A DNA stretch of 64,000 nucleotides. Source: Polyangiaceae bacterium. Lineage in GTDB: Bacteria; Myxococcota_A; Polyangia; Polyangiales; Polyangiaceae. The translations under genes were made by a program, and so were the position numbers. Below are positions 43,854 through 52,341 of this stretch, piece after piece (position 1 is the stretch's first letter; every line of letters begins with the position of its first letter). The DNA is taken from contig JACKEB010000020.1 of NCBI GenBank assembly GCA_020633205.1, positions 284,052-348,051 of the forward strand. The letters are read 5' to 3'. The notes under the pieces are model-generated. The model made no database searches and was not told the origin of the DNA. It worked only from the letters and a program-made list of their open reading frames with translations.

Positions 43854-44309
43854 CTACTTCGCCTCTGCTGGCTTCGCATCGCCAGTGTCTTTGCCAAGGA
43901 TCGAGGAGCTCAGCACCTTGACCTTCACTCCCGAGGCAATCTCGATGGTGGTCACGCGGTCCGCCTTCTCAACCAACTTCCCGAGCAGCCCGCTTTGAGT
44001 GATCACACGGTCGCCCTTCTTCAGGTCGTCGATCAGCGCGGCTTGCTTCTTCTGCTGGCTGCGGTTGGTCCACCACATGAAGCCAAACAGGCCGACCATG
44101 AGGAGCAACATCGGCGCCATGGACAGGAGCCCTCCCGCGGGGGGCGGCTCGCCTGCTCCAGGGGGCGCACCTTCTTGTTGAGTCGTGGGCTTACCTTCGG
44201 CAGGAGCCGGCGCCGGCGCGGCCGGAGCCGCAGGTGCACCCTCACCAGGCGCCGGTGGGCGCGGTGGAGGTGTCGGTTGACCTTGATATGCAAACGCCGC
44301 GAAATCCAA
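43854..44309 (-). CDS. yajC: Preprotein translocase subunit YajC (N-terminally extended)
   Basis: 151 residues from TTG 44309, chosen for the GGAGG 5 nt upstream; an upstream TTG (44363) gives 169 residues. The YajC core starts with one helix (MLLLMVGLFGFMWW) then RSQQKKQAALIDDLKKGDRV, ITQSGLLGKL and a beta-rich C-terminus. Before the helix is a Pro/Ala/Gly-rich stretch of about 65 residues, absent from E. coli YajC (110 residues). YajC binds SecDF and helps the Sec translocon. It leads the yajC-secD-secF operon. Confidence 0.92.
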   Translation of the reverse strand: MDFAAFAYQGQPTPPPRPPAPGEGAPAAPAAPAPAPAEGKPTTQQEGAPPGAGEPPPAGGLLSMAPMLLLMVGLFGFMWWTNRSQQKKQAALIDDLKKGDRVITQSGLLGKLVEKADRVTTIEIASGVKVKVLSSSILGKDTGDAKPAEAK

Positions 44310-44639
44310 AGGGTCCTCCGTCCAGGGGGTCGGGCCTATACCGAGGATTCGGGGGGTGCGCAAGGAACGCCTAGTTCACACCAGTGGAGCGTCGTTAGGA
44401 CGACCGTGCGGCTCCTCCCCGAGGGAGGGAGCAGGGGGAGAGGTTGCTTCCCAGGGCGGCGGTGAACCTCCGTCCAGGGTCGCTCAGACCCCAGCGACCA
44501 AGCGACCAGGAACGCACCGCAAACGGTATGCCGTGAGCATCAATCTGCCTTGACACCCCTCCGAGCGAGTGACATTTATCGCGCCCGGTCCGAACCCGAG
44601 ACGAGATGAATGAAACAGCGCTCCTTGCGAGCGATCTTC
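44310..44639. other. Intergenic region between yajC and tRNA-Val
   Basis: 330 nt between divergent units. The right end carries a sigma-70-like promoter for the tRNA. The left part presumably carries the yajC-secDF promoter, but I see no convincing boxes. Nothing else was recognised. Confidence 0.4.
44550..44579 (+). promoter_or_regulatory. Sigma-70-type promoter for tRNA-Val (and perhaps thrS)
   Basis: A perfect -35 TTGACA (44550-44555) is followed after about 17-18 nt by an AT-rich CATTTAT, an imperfect -10. Transcription would begin near 44587, about 53 nt before the tRNA. Confidence 0.5.
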
Positions 44640-44711
44640 AGGCGCGTAGCTCAGTGGTAGAGCACTACATTGACACTGTAGGGGTCGGCAGTTCAATCCT
44701 GCCCGCGCCTA
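44640..44711 (+). tRNA. tRNA-Val (anticodon GAC)
   Basis: 72 nt folding to a complete cloverleaf. The acceptor stem AGGCGCG/CGCGCCT has seven pairs. The D stem is GCTC/GAGC. Anticodon stem CTACA/TGTAG encloses TTGACAC, so the anticodon is GAC for valine codon GUC. The T stem is GGCAG/CTGCC with loop TTCAATC, and the discriminator is A. The CCA end is not encoded. thrS starts 130 nt downstream, so a common transcript is possible. Confidence 0.95.
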
Positions 44712-44841
44712 CTGCCCTCGGGTTTTGGGCCGGTAAGCCAGCGTTCTCCTCCCAGCGTTCAGTTGCGAACCTGGGAGCGCTCTCGGTGACGCTGTCGCCT
44801 TGGGAGTCGGCGCCCTCGGAACATCCTGGACCGATGCACTC

Positions 44842-46800
44842 ATGACGAACGGCGCGCGAGCCACAGCGCGCGAGCTACTGGAGGCAGCGGGGCAACTCGA
44901 TGCTGACGTGCTCGCCGTGCAGCTGGACGGCAAGCTGATTGACCTCCACACCCCTGTCGCGGTGAGCAGCGATCAGCTGAAGCCTGTACGACGCGGCACG
45001 AAGGAAGCGCTGGAGCTGATCCGGCACTCGACTGCCCATGTGATGGCGGACGCCGTGCAGCGCCTGTTCCCTGGCACTCAGGTGACTATCGGTCCTGCCA
45101 TCGATTCCGGCTTCTACTACGACTTCGATCGTCCCGACGGACCGTTCACGGACAAGGACCTGCAGCGCATCGAGAAAGAGATGCGCAAGATCATCAAGTC
45201 GAAGCGTCCTTTCACGCGTGAAGTGGTGACCCGCGCGGAAGCGCTGGAGCTCTTCGACGGCATGGGGGAGAAGTACAAGCGAGAGCTGATTGAGGGCTTG
45301 CCTCAAGACGCCGAAATCTCGCTGTACCGACACGGCAGCCCGGGCCGCAAGGAAGGCACCTGGGTCGACCTCTGCGCGGGTCCCCACGTCCCATCCACGG
45401 GTGATCTTGGGGTTGTGAAGCTGACTAGCGTCGCGGGCGCTTATTGGCGAGGCGACGAAAAGCGCCCGATGCTCCAACGCATCTACGGCACGGCCTTCGG
45501 GACTCAGGAAGAGCTGGACGCCTACCTGACCCGACAAGAGGAAGCGAAGAAGCGCGACCACCGCAAGCTCGGCAAGGAACTCGAGCTGTTCTGGTTCCAC
45601 GAGTACGCGCCGGCGATGCCCTTCTTCTTGCCGCGCGGAGCCGCGGTGTACCGCCGCTTGGTTGAGTACATCCGCAACCTCTACGTCGACTACGGCTATC
45701 AAGAGGTCATCACTCCGCAGATCTTCGACAAGCGGTTGTTCGAGACCAGCGGACACCTGCAAAACTACCGCGAGAACATGTATCTGCCCGTGACGGCGGA
45801 GGCGATCGATCAGATCGCCCACGATCACGACCACGACTCCGAGGCCCACCCGGCTCTGGAAAACCTCGCCCAGAAGCCGATGAACTGCCCGAGTCACTGC
45901 CTGATCTTTGGGCAGCGCAAGCGCAGCTACCGCGAGCTTCCTTGGCGCATCGCCGACTTTGGTCGGCTGCATCGCTACGAGCGCGGCGGGTCACTTCATG
46001 GCCTCGCCCGTGTTCGCACTTTCTGCCAGGACGACGCGCATATCTTCTGCACGCCGGAGCAGATGCGTGCAGAGCTGGAGAGCTTCAACAAGCTCTTGTT
46101 CGAGGTGTACGCCGCGTTCCGCTTCGAGAACGTCCAAGTGAAGCTCGCGCTGCGTCCGGAGAAGCGCGTCGGCAGCGACGAGATGTGGGACGCCGCCGAG
46201 AGGGTGCTCGAGGATGTCCTCAAGGAAACGGGCGTGCCCTATGAGGTGCTGCCTGGCGAGGGTGCATTCTACGGACCGAAACTCGAGTTCCACATCACGG
46301 ATGCCCTCGGTCGTGACTGGCAGCTTGGCACGATGCAGGTCGACTACGCGCTCCCCGAGCGCTTCGACCTAGAGTACGTCGACAACGAAGGCCAGACCAA
46401 GCGGCCCGTCATGCTGCACCGAGCGATCCTGGGCTCCGTGGAACGCTTCTTTGGCGTGTACATCGAGCACTGCGCCGGCAAGTTCCCCATGTGGCTCGCT
46501 CCCGAGCAGATCAGCCTGCTCACCGTGAGCGAGAAGCAAGCAGAGTTCGCCCAGCAAACCGGTGAGCTTCTACGCAGCCATGGCTTGAGGGTCATCGTGG
46601 ATGCAGGCTCCGACAAGCTGGGCGCGAAGATCCGCAATGCCCGCAATCAGCGCCTGCCGTACTTCGCCGTCATCGGGGAGCAGGAAGTCGAGAACCACAG
46701 CCTGTCGGTACGCTCACGCGACGAAGGCGAGCTCGGCTCGCTCCCCATCGATCAATTCATCGAGCGCGCAGTCGCCGAGGCAGCTTGGCCTCGCGCCTGA
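44842..46800 (+). CDS. thrS: Threonyl-tRNA synthetase
   Basis: 652 residues from ATG 44842; a longer start gives 14 non-family residues. Order: TGS-like N-terminus (about 10-50, VQLDGKLIDLHTPVAV), editing domain (HSTAHVMADAVQRLFPGTQV, then HGSPGRKEGTWVDLCAGPH), class II core with motif 2 RIADFGRLHRYERGGSLHGL, Zn-site Cys in QKPMNCPSHC, motif 3 HRAILGSVERFFGV and the anticodon-binding domain. The editing motif Cys and His are present, so mischarged Ser-tRNA can be cleared. It is followed by infC at 54 nt, the conserved thrS-infC order. Confidence 0.98.
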   Translation: MTNGARATARELLEAAGQLDADVLAVQLDGKLIDLHTPVAVSSDQLKPVRRGTKEALELIRHSTAHVMADAVQRLFPGTQVTIGPAIDSGFYYDFDRPDGPFTDKDLQRIEKEMRKIIKSKRPFTREVVTRAEALELFDGMGEKYKRELIEGLPQDAEISLYRHGSPGRKEGTWVDLCAGPHVPSTGDLGVVKLTSVAGAYWRGDEKRPMLQRIYGTAFGTQEELDAYLTRQEEAKKRDHRKLGKELELFWFHEYAPAMPFFLPRGAAVYRRLVEYIRNLYVDYGYQEVITPQIFDKRLFETSGHLQNYRENMYLPVTAEAIDQIAHDHDHDSEAHPALENLAQKPMNCPSHCLIFGQRKRSYRELPWRIADFGRLHRYERGGSLHGLARVRTFCQDDAHIFCTPEQMRAELESFNKLLFEVYAAFRFENVQVKLALRPEKRVGSDEMWDAAERVLEDVLKETGVPYEVLPGEGAFYGPKLEFHITDALGRDWQLGTMQVDYALPERFDLEYVDNEGQTKRPVMLHRAILGSVERFFGVYIEHCAGKFPMWLAPEQISLLTVSEKQAEFAQQTGELLRSHGLRVIVDAGSDKLGAKIRNARNQRLPYFAVIGEQEVENHSLSVRSRDEGELGSLPIDQFIERAVAEAAWPRA

Positions 46801-46854
46801 TGTGAGCGATTTGAGAACCCAGGAACCTATGAACCGAGAGAGAAGAACAGACCT

Positions 46855-47577
46855 ATGGCAATGAGACGACGCTTTCAGCGGGGTGAACCCCGAGGACCAC
46901 AGATCCGCATCAATCACCGGATCCGGGTGCCCGAAGTGCGCGTCGTAGCTGCCGATGGGTCGATGCTCGGGGTCATGACCACGCAGGACGCTTTGCGCCG
47001 TGCCCGTGAAGAAGGCCTCGATCTCGTCGAGGTGAACCCGAAGAGCCAGCCACCGGTCTGCAAGATCCTCGACTTTGGCAAGTACAAGTACGAGGAGAAG
47101 AAGAAGGCCAGCGAGGCCAAACGACGCCAGACGGTCGTCGAGGTCAAAGAGATCAAGTTGCGCCCCAAGACGGACGATCATGACCTCAACGTGAAGCTTC
47201 GCGCAGCTCGCAAGTTCATCGAGTCCGGCAACAAGGTGAAGTTCACGGTGCGTTTTCGTGGCCGTGAAATCACCCACCCCGAGCGCGCGAAGATGCAGCT
47301 CGACTGGCTGCTCAAGGGCCTGGAAGATCTGACGGTCATCGAGCAGATGCCCACCATGGAAGGTCGAAGCATGGTGCTGATCGCCGCGCCCAAGCCTGCG
47401 GTGATGCAGCGAGTGCAGGCCGAGCGCGCCGCCCGTGAAAAGGCCGGCGAGCGCGAGGAGCGCTCACAGTCGCAGAACTCCGCACCGGACAACGATGCTC
47501 CCGAGGATGACGAAGACTTCGACGACGAAGACGAAGACGACGAAGACGAAGACGAAGACGGCGAAGACGAGGATTGA
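46855..47577 (+). CDS. infC: Translation initiation factor IF-3 with long acidic C-terminal tail
   Basis: 240 residues from ATG 46855. N-domain: RINHRIRVPEVRVV, GLDLVEVNPKSQPPVCKILD and GKYKYEEKKK. C-domain: VKEIKLRPKTDDHDLNVKLR, FTVRFRGREITHPE and MVLIAAPK. It binds the 30S subunit and checks initiation. The core ends near residue 180; the remaining 60 residues are a helical charged segment followed, from 212, by an almost purely Asp/Glu tail. Myxococcus xanthus IF3 (Dsg) also has a long C-terminal extension needed for development. The start is ATG rather than the rare AUU typical of E. coli, so the usual autoregulation is not implied. Confidence 0.97.
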   Translation: MAMRRRFQRGEPRGPQIRINHRIRVPEVRVVAADGSMLGVMTTQDALRRAREEGLDLVEVNPKSQPPVCKILDFGKYKYEEKKKASEAKRRQTVVEVKEIKLRPKTDDHDLNVKLRAARKFIESGNKVKFTVRFRGREITHPERAKMQLDWLLKGLEDLTVIEQMPTMEGRSMVLIAAPKPAVMQRVQAERAAREKAGEREERSQSQNSAPDNDAPEDDEDFDDEDEDDEDEDEDGEDED

Positions 47578-47617
47578 TCGCCGCTTAGGCCGTCACCTCG
47601 ATCGTTGGATCGCGAGG

Positions 47618-47652
47618 CGCCCCCGAAACATCGGGGGCGTCCTTGTTTTGTC
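47618..47652 (+). terminator. Intrinsic terminator after infC
   Basis: A perfect 9-bp GC-rich stem CGCCCCCGA/TCGGGGGCG (47618-47639) with an AACA loop is followed by the T-rich TCCTTGTTTTG, 40 nt after the infC stop. It ends the thrS-infC unit; rpmI and rplT, which often follow infC, are not present after it. Confidence 0.85.
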
Positions 47653-47775
47653 TCCACGGTTCGGCGGGTCGCACGTTGCGACCGAGGCAGACTGTGGAGC
47701 GCACCGGTGCTCCTCACCCCCAAACGAGGAGGAGCACAGGGATGCCCGATCAGTTGTTTCCGCGAGGTAGGGGGC

Positions 47776-49185
47776 TCAGATCGGCAGCTTGCCGCTGAAG
47801 TAGGCCCCCGCAGCTCCGGCAGCGACGAGCACTACCAGGATGAATGCGATCAGGCCCCCTTTACCTTTTGGGGGAGGTTGTGGTGCGGAAACGGGTGCAG
47901 ATGCTGGTGCCGGAGCCACTGGCGCCGGCGCTTGAGGTCTTGGTGGCGGTGCCGCTGCCTTTGCGGGTGCCCCTGGATTCGATGGTCGGGCCGCAGGTGG
48001 CGCCGTGGACTCGTCTTCGAGCGCCGCCAAGTTGCCCTCTTGGAAGGAGGTGGGCGGCAGACTGCCGGCGATGTCTTCGAGGTCCGAAGCCCAATCCCCG
48101 ACGTTCTCGAACGAGCCGAGATTCAGCGGAGCAGCGCCGAGGTCGCCCGCGGTGCTGCGGTCGCCTTCACTGCCTTCCTCTAGTGAGGTGAACTCGAACA
48201 GCGCATCGTCGATGAGCTCCCCGATGATGGATGCCTTGTCCTTCGGACGCGCCTGCTTCTCTTGGTCGCGCGCGTCGATGACTTGCTGGACCAAGGTGGC
48301 GATATCGAAGGCAGATACCGCGCGATCCGAGCGAAACAGGATCTCGTTGAGGTCGCGTCCCAGATCCCTTGCCGTCTGGTAGCGAACCGCTGGATCGCGC
48401 GCCAGGGACGCCAGCAGCACCTGCTCGAGCTCGGGCGATACGTTGGGGTTCAGCTCGCGGATACTCGGGATCTTCGCGGCCTGGACCTGTCGAACCGTTT
48501 CGAGATCTGTTTCCCCAAGGAACAACCGTCGACCGGCCAGCATCTCCCAAAGGATGATGCCGACGGCGAAGATGTCAGTTCGAGCGTCCACCGCGTGGCC
48601 GAGAGCGGCTTCAGGGGAAAGGTAGCTGAACTTGCCCTTGATGATGCCGGGCTCGCTGTGCTCGAGCTGACTGTTCGCCTTCGCGAGACCGAAGTCCACG
48701 ATCTTCACCTCGCCATAGCGGGTGATCAGGACGTTCGGCGGCGACATGTCGCGGTGAACGATCGTGAGAGGTTCACCGTTGTCGTCCTTGAGTTCGTGGG
48801 CGTAGGAGAGACCCTCGCAGATCTTCACGCAGATGGACACCGCCTCTTCCACGGGGAAGGTGCGGTAGTGTTTCCGCGTGTATTCGATGGTCGCCTTGAG
48901 GTCGGCGCCATCCACGAACTCCATGACGATGAAGTAGGTGTTGTCGCCGACACCAATATCGAAGACTTGAACGCAGTTCGAATGGGACAGATGAGCGCTC
49001 AGGCGCGCTTCATCCAGAAACATCCCGATGAATTGCTTCTTCTCCGAGAGGTGAGGCAGGACGCGCTTGATCGCGACCTTCTTCTTGAAGCCTTCGAGGC
49101 CCGCGCTCTCGGCGCGGAACACCTCGGCCATTCCGCCCGCCGCGATGCGTTGGACGACGCGATAGCGCTGTTGCTGCTGTGCCAT
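47776..49185 (-). CDS. Ser/Thr protein kinase with C-terminal membrane helix
   Basis: 469 residues from ATG 49185. Kinase domain about 8-285: AAGGMAEVF loop, Lys40 in VAIKRVL, catalytic HRDMSPPN (Asp146), DFG 164-166, KFSYLSPEAALG. HRDxSPxN is a frequent myxobacterial variant. A region of about 60 residues with acidic segments (IIGELIDDALFEFTSL) and a Pro/Ala linker precedes a membrane helix at the extreme C-terminus (about 446-464). The kinase therefore faces the cytoplasm and is tail-anchored, without a periplasmic sensor. It follows the PhnD-like binding-protein gene by 70 nt, suggesting a shared operon. Confidence 0.95.
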   Translation of the reverse strand: MAQQQQRYRVVQRIAAGGMAEVFRAESAGLEGFKKKVAIKRVLPHLSEKKQFIGMFLDEARLSAHLSHSNCVQVFDIGVGDNTYFIVMEFVDGADLKATIEYTRKHYRTFPVEEAVSICVKICEGLSYAHELKDDNGEPLTIVHRDMSPPNVLITRYGEVKIVDFGLAKANSQLEHSEPGIIKGKFSYLSPEAALGHAVDARTDIFAVGIILWEMLAGRRLFLGETDLETVRQVQAAKIPSIRELNPNVSPELEQVLLASLARDPAVRYQTARDLGRDLNEILFRSDRAVSAFDIATLVQQVIDARDQEKQARPKDKASIIGELIDDALFEFTSLEEGSEGDRSTAGDLGAAPLNLGSFENVGDWASDLEDIAGSLPPTSFQEGNLAALEDESTAPPAARPSNPGAPAKAAAPPPRPQAPAPVAPAPASAPVSAPQPPPKGKGGLIAFILVVLVAAGAAGAYFSGKLPI

Positions 49186-49255
49186 GTGGTGATTGGGCTC
49201 CGCGCCCTGAGGCAGGTTAGGGTTCCTGGCGGCGCAGGGTCAAGAACTGCAGGGC

Positions 49256-50047
49256 TCAGCGCTTGCCATCTTGGGCGAGGCCCTTGAGCAGCTCTAGATG
49301 ATTGCGCGGAGCAGGATCGAAGCGGTGCGCCTGGAAGATGGCCTCGGCGTACGGTCGGGCCGATGCGGGTAAGGCGAGCAACGCCGCAGAAAAGCGTTGG
49401 CGGACAGCCGTAGGTAGCCGGCTGGCACCTACGATCACGTCGCCCGGAATGGGGCCGATCAGCACGATCACGCGAATGTCCCTGGCGTTGGCTCCTACTT
49501 CCAACCAGGGAGCCGAGCGCAACTGCGCCGTATTGGGATCCACTGCGATGTGGGTGGCACCGACGTCGACGCCGCCATCGAGTACAGCCCGCGCGACGCT
49601 CAGGTGGTCCCCCAGGAACCGCTCTTCCCCGAACAGCTTGTCCGGGTCGAAGCCAAGACCACGCAACCGCCACCTCGGGGCAACGTAGCCCGATGCGGAA
49701 TCGCGGTTGACCCACGCGACGCGTTTCCCTTGCAGCTCGTCCACGGTCTTGAGGTCCGAGTCGGAGCGGACGAACACGGCGGAGTGATAGCCGGTACTGA
49801 AGCCGCGCTGGACGACTAGCCATGGCTCGGCGAGGCGCCGCTGTTGAAGCTCCAGTGCGACGAGTGGCGGAGCCCAAGCTACGTCGATCTCGGCGTCGGC
49901 AAGCCGCTGAACCAACTCGACGTTGTTGGCGGCGACCACCGTCTGGATGGTGAGTCCCGTGCTGCTCCCTAGCGCGTGCGCGAACTCCCGCAGGGCGTCC
50001 ACCGAACGATCATCCGCGGCGACAACACCAATCGAGAGCGTGGTCAC
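49256..50047 (-). CDS. PhnD-like substrate-binding-fold protein without signal peptide
   Basis: 263 residues from GTG 50047 (AGGA 9 nt upstream); the longer frame to 50122 adds no export signal. The fold pattern fits the PhnD/SsuA/transferrin-like type II binding family: SIGVVAADDRSVDALREFAH, IDVAWAPPLVALEL, then ELQGKRVAWVNRDSASGYVA, and VGATHIAVD. These residues line the phosphonate/oxyanion cleft in known members. No transporter genes accompany it, and no signal peptide or lipobox is visible, so it may be a cytoplasmic sensor. Its likely partner is the kinase gene downstream on the same strand. Confidence 0.8.
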   Translation of the reverse strand: MTTLSIGVVAADDRSVDALREFAHALGSSTGLTIQTVVAANNVELVQRLADAEIDVAWAPPLVALELQQRRLAEPWLVVQRGFSTGYHSAVFVRSDSDLKTVDELQGKRVAWVNRDSASGYVAPRWRLRGLGFDPDKLFGEERFLGDHLSVARAVLDGGVDVGATHIAVDPNTAQLRSAPWLEVGANARDIRVIVLIGPIPGDVIVGASRLPTAVRQRFSAALLALPASARPYAEAIFQAHRFDPAPRNHLELLKGLAQDGKR

Positions 50048-50199
50048 GGGGCGTATCCTACAGCTCCATGGAGTCGCTTTGAAAGACGGGGAGGGAAACA
50101 TGCAGAGGCGATCGTGGGTCATCGACCACGCTTGACCCGACGCGCGGGCGCCAATAGAGAAACGTTGGCTCGCCCGCGCTAGCGACGAGCGGAGAAAAG

Positions 50200-50697
50200 A
50201 TGTCAGCTCAATCGCACGCAGATCACGACGAGCACGCGGGTCACGATGACGAACACGCGGATGAACACGTAGACGAGCTGGACAGCGACGAACCCCGCAC
50301 CCCGGGCTGGTTGTCGCTGCTGGGCTGTGCGTTGTTCTTGGCCGCTGGGATCTATGTGATTGCCACTGATGAAGGTCCGAAAAACCTCGTCAAGCCGGAA
50401 GCGGCTGTAGCCGAGGCCCCAGCCGCAGAAGCGCCCCAAGCCGCGACCGCACAGGTCGCGCAACCCAGCGCCCCGCCCAATCCCGGACAGCAGGTGGATC
50501 CACAACAAGCCCGTGCGGCCGCGCAGAAGCTGATCGATCAGTTGCGCTTGCGTGGTGCTCCGGGTGGACCCGGCGCGCCCGGGGGCGCCGCGGTTCCAGG
50601 CAGTGGCCAAGGTCGTGGCCGCGGTGATGGTAGCGGCCGGGGCACCGGGCGAGGCCCCGCGGCTGGGCATGGCCCTGGCGACGGCCACGGTCACTGA
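50200..50697 (+). CDS. His-rich single-pass membrane protein with Gly-rich tail
   Basis: 165 residues from ATG 50200. The first 27 residues are dominated by His, Asp and Glu (AQSHADHDEHAGHDDEHADE). One membrane helix follows (about 36-55, GWLSLLGCALFLAAGIYVIA), then an Ala/Pro linker with a helical QQARAAAQKLIDQLRLRG. The collagen-like Gly/Pro/Arg tail ends in GHGPGDGHGH. Both ends could bind Ni, Zn, Cu or Co, one on each side of the membrane. It is not a recognised family and no metal transporter is adjacent. A start at 50200 leaves 152 nt from the divergent PhnD-like gene. Confidence 0.65.
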   Translation: MSAQSHADHDEHAGHDDEHADEHVDELDSDEPRTPGWLSLLGCALFLAAGIYVIATDEGPKNLVKPEAAVAEAPAAEAPQAATAQVAQPSAPPNPGQQVDPQQARAAAQKLIDQLRLRGAPGGPGAPGGAAVPGSGQGRGRGDGSGRGTGRGPAAGHGPGDGHGH

Positions 50698-50861
50698 GGC
50701 CACGCGCCCGTCAGCGTCGGAAGCGAACGTGGGTTGAGAGGGCGCAAACTCCCGCGATCCGTGGGCGGCGAGTTGTCGTTTGTCCGCGCCTCCCGAGCGC
50801 GAATTCGCCAAAAAAGGACTCGCCAAGCCTGATGATGCGTGTCAGAGTCCGCCTCCCTTTC

Positions 50862-50934
50862 GGGGCCGTAGCTCAGCTGGGAGAGCGCTAGACTGGCAGT
50901 CTTGAGGTCAGGGGTTCGATCCCCCTCGGCTCCA
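50862..50934 (+). tRNA. tRNA-Ala (anticodon GGC)
   Basis: 73 nt. The acceptor stem GGGGCCG/CGGCTCC includes the G3-U70 pair that identifies alanine tRNAs. D stem GCTC/GAGC. Anticodon loop CTGGCAG gives anticodon GGC, reading GCC. T stem AGGGG/CCCCT, discriminator A, CCA not encoded. The anticodon stem CTAGA/TCTTG has one U28-U42 mismatch. Confidence 0.93.
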
Positions 50935-50971
50935 CAACTTGGAAGTTCACCAAAAGGTGAGCAGAAAGCAA

Positions 50972-50998
50972 AACGCCTGGGTCGTCGACCCAGGCGTT
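50972..50998. terminator. Bidirectional intrinsic terminator between tRNA-Ala and the DUF1501 gene
   Basis: A 12-bp perfect stem AACGCCTGGGTC/GACCCAGGCGTT with a GTC loop. Plus side continues GCTGCTTTGTT; minus side continues TTGCTTTCTG. It is 37 nt after the tRNA and 21 nt after the stop of the convergent DUF1501 gene. Confidence 0.8.
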
Positions 50999-51018
50999 GC
51001 TGCTTTGTTCAGGACGGT

Positions 51019-52332
51019 TCAACCAAACAAGGGCAGGTCCGTTCCCTCCAAGGGGAACTGCGCCGAGATGTCCGACTCGGCGACTCCAGCGAGCCGGCGC
51101 AGAGCGCGCTGAATGTGCGCGGGAGTCACCACCGTGCCGCCGCTCGAGACCGTCTGAAGCGAGCTTGGGTCGACCGCCTGGGGGAGGCGCTCCGCAGTGG
51201 TCGCACCGATCACTCGGTCGCCGGCGATGCCAGGGCCCATACAGAAGAAGCTCGAGATGGGGTGGTGATCTTTTCCATCGCGGTCGTTGTACGGGCTGCG
51301 GCCAAAGTCGGACCCGACCAGCACCATGATCTTGTCCGCCAAGCCCTGCTGAGCCGCGTAGCTGACCAGATAGTCAATCCCGCCGAGCAGCTTGGCCTGT
51401 TGGCGACGCTGGCTTTGGTCGTTGTTCGCGTGGGTGTCATAGCCGCCGAGACCGAGCGACGCGCTGACGCCGAGCCCGCTCTTGAAGGCATGGATCGCGA
51501 TCTGTCCCTGCTGCATGAAGCGCTCGAGGTCGTTCAGATCGTTCGAAGGGATATCCACCAGTGAGTCCGGCAGCTGGAGCTTTGACAACTCTCCGTCGCC
51601 GGCTCGCGCCAGCTCGAGCGCGGAGATCGCCTGCTGCTTGCGCAACAGGTTGGCCGAGCTGCGAAGGCGCTGGGCTCGATCTGCCTGATATTGTGCGATG
51701 CGTCCCCAGGTTTCAGGGGTGTGGTACAGCGATGACTCGGGGTCGTTGACGTCCACCTGATTGGGCCGAGCGATGCGGGTCAACGCATCCACACTCGACA
51801 CTCGAGTCAGCCCGATCAGACCCTCCGTCGCGTCGTATCCGCCGCTGCTCAAGAACGCCATCGGCGCGCCAGGTGCCTTGTTCGCGGCGACCAAGGCTCC
51901 AAGGGACGGATATCCTTCCTGAGTCTTACCGCTCCAGATGCTGCGTGTGCCGCTGTCGTGGTTGTTTGTCTTGGTGTCCACACCGTTGAAGACGGTGAGC
52001 TTGCTCCCGTACTTGGTGAGGAACGCTTCGTTGGACAGGATCCAGTTGAGGTTCTCGGTGTTATCCCACCCCAGCTCGGTCAGCTCCGTCGTGGTGGGAG
52101 CGAAGGGGATGTTCCCCAGCTTGCCGAGCTGTGTGTACGACCGCGTGTGGTCGGCGCTGATGACGGGATCGAACATCAAGGTCGGATCCCAGCCGCCGCC
52201 GGCGTGCACGAGGATCCAGAAAGGTCCCGCGAACGGTTCCCCCGCGGAAGCGCGTGAGACGATGGAGGGAGCGGTAAGGGCGAGCCCTGCGGCCGCTGCA
52301 GCTTGCAAAAAGCTTCGTCGTTGCATGGTCAT
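51019..52332 (-). CDS. DUF1501 (sulfatase-like fold) protein exported by Tat
   Basis: 437 residues from ATG 52332, with AGGAG 4 nt upstream. The N-terminus has a twin-arginine signal (MQRRSFLQAAAAAGLALTAP). DUF1501 markers are GGGWDPTLMFDP, GGYDTHANNDQSQRRQQAKL, then VLVGSDFGRSPYNDRDGKDH. The family belongs to the alkaline-phosphatase/sulfatase superfamily but its function is unknown, and in Planctomycetes and Myxococcota it pairs with cytochrome proteins like its neighbour. It lies 9 nt after that gene, so they form an operon. Periplasmic or surface. Confidence 0.9.
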   Translation of the reverse strand: MTMQRRSFLQAAAAAGLALTAPSIVSRASAGEPFAGPFWILVHAGGGWDPTLMFDPVISADHTRSYTQLGKLGNIPFAPTTTELTELGWDNTENLNWILSNEAFLTKYGSKLTVFNGVDTKTNNHDSGTRSIWSGKTQEGYPSLGALVAANKAPGAPMAFLSSGGYDATEGLIGLTRVSSVDALTRIARPNQVDVNDPESSLYHTPETWGRIAQYQADRAQRLRSSANLLRKQQAISALELARAGDGELSKLQLPDSLVDIPSNDLNDLERFMQQGQIAIHAFKSGLGVSASLGLGGYDTHANNDQSQRRQQAKLLGGIDYLVSYAAQQGLADKIMVLVGSDFGRSPYNDRDGKDHHPISSFFCMGPGIAGDRVIGATTAERLPQAVDPSSLQTVSSGGTVVTPAHIQRALRRLAGVAESDISAQFPLEGTDLPLFG

Positions 52333-52341
52333 CTCGCTCCT

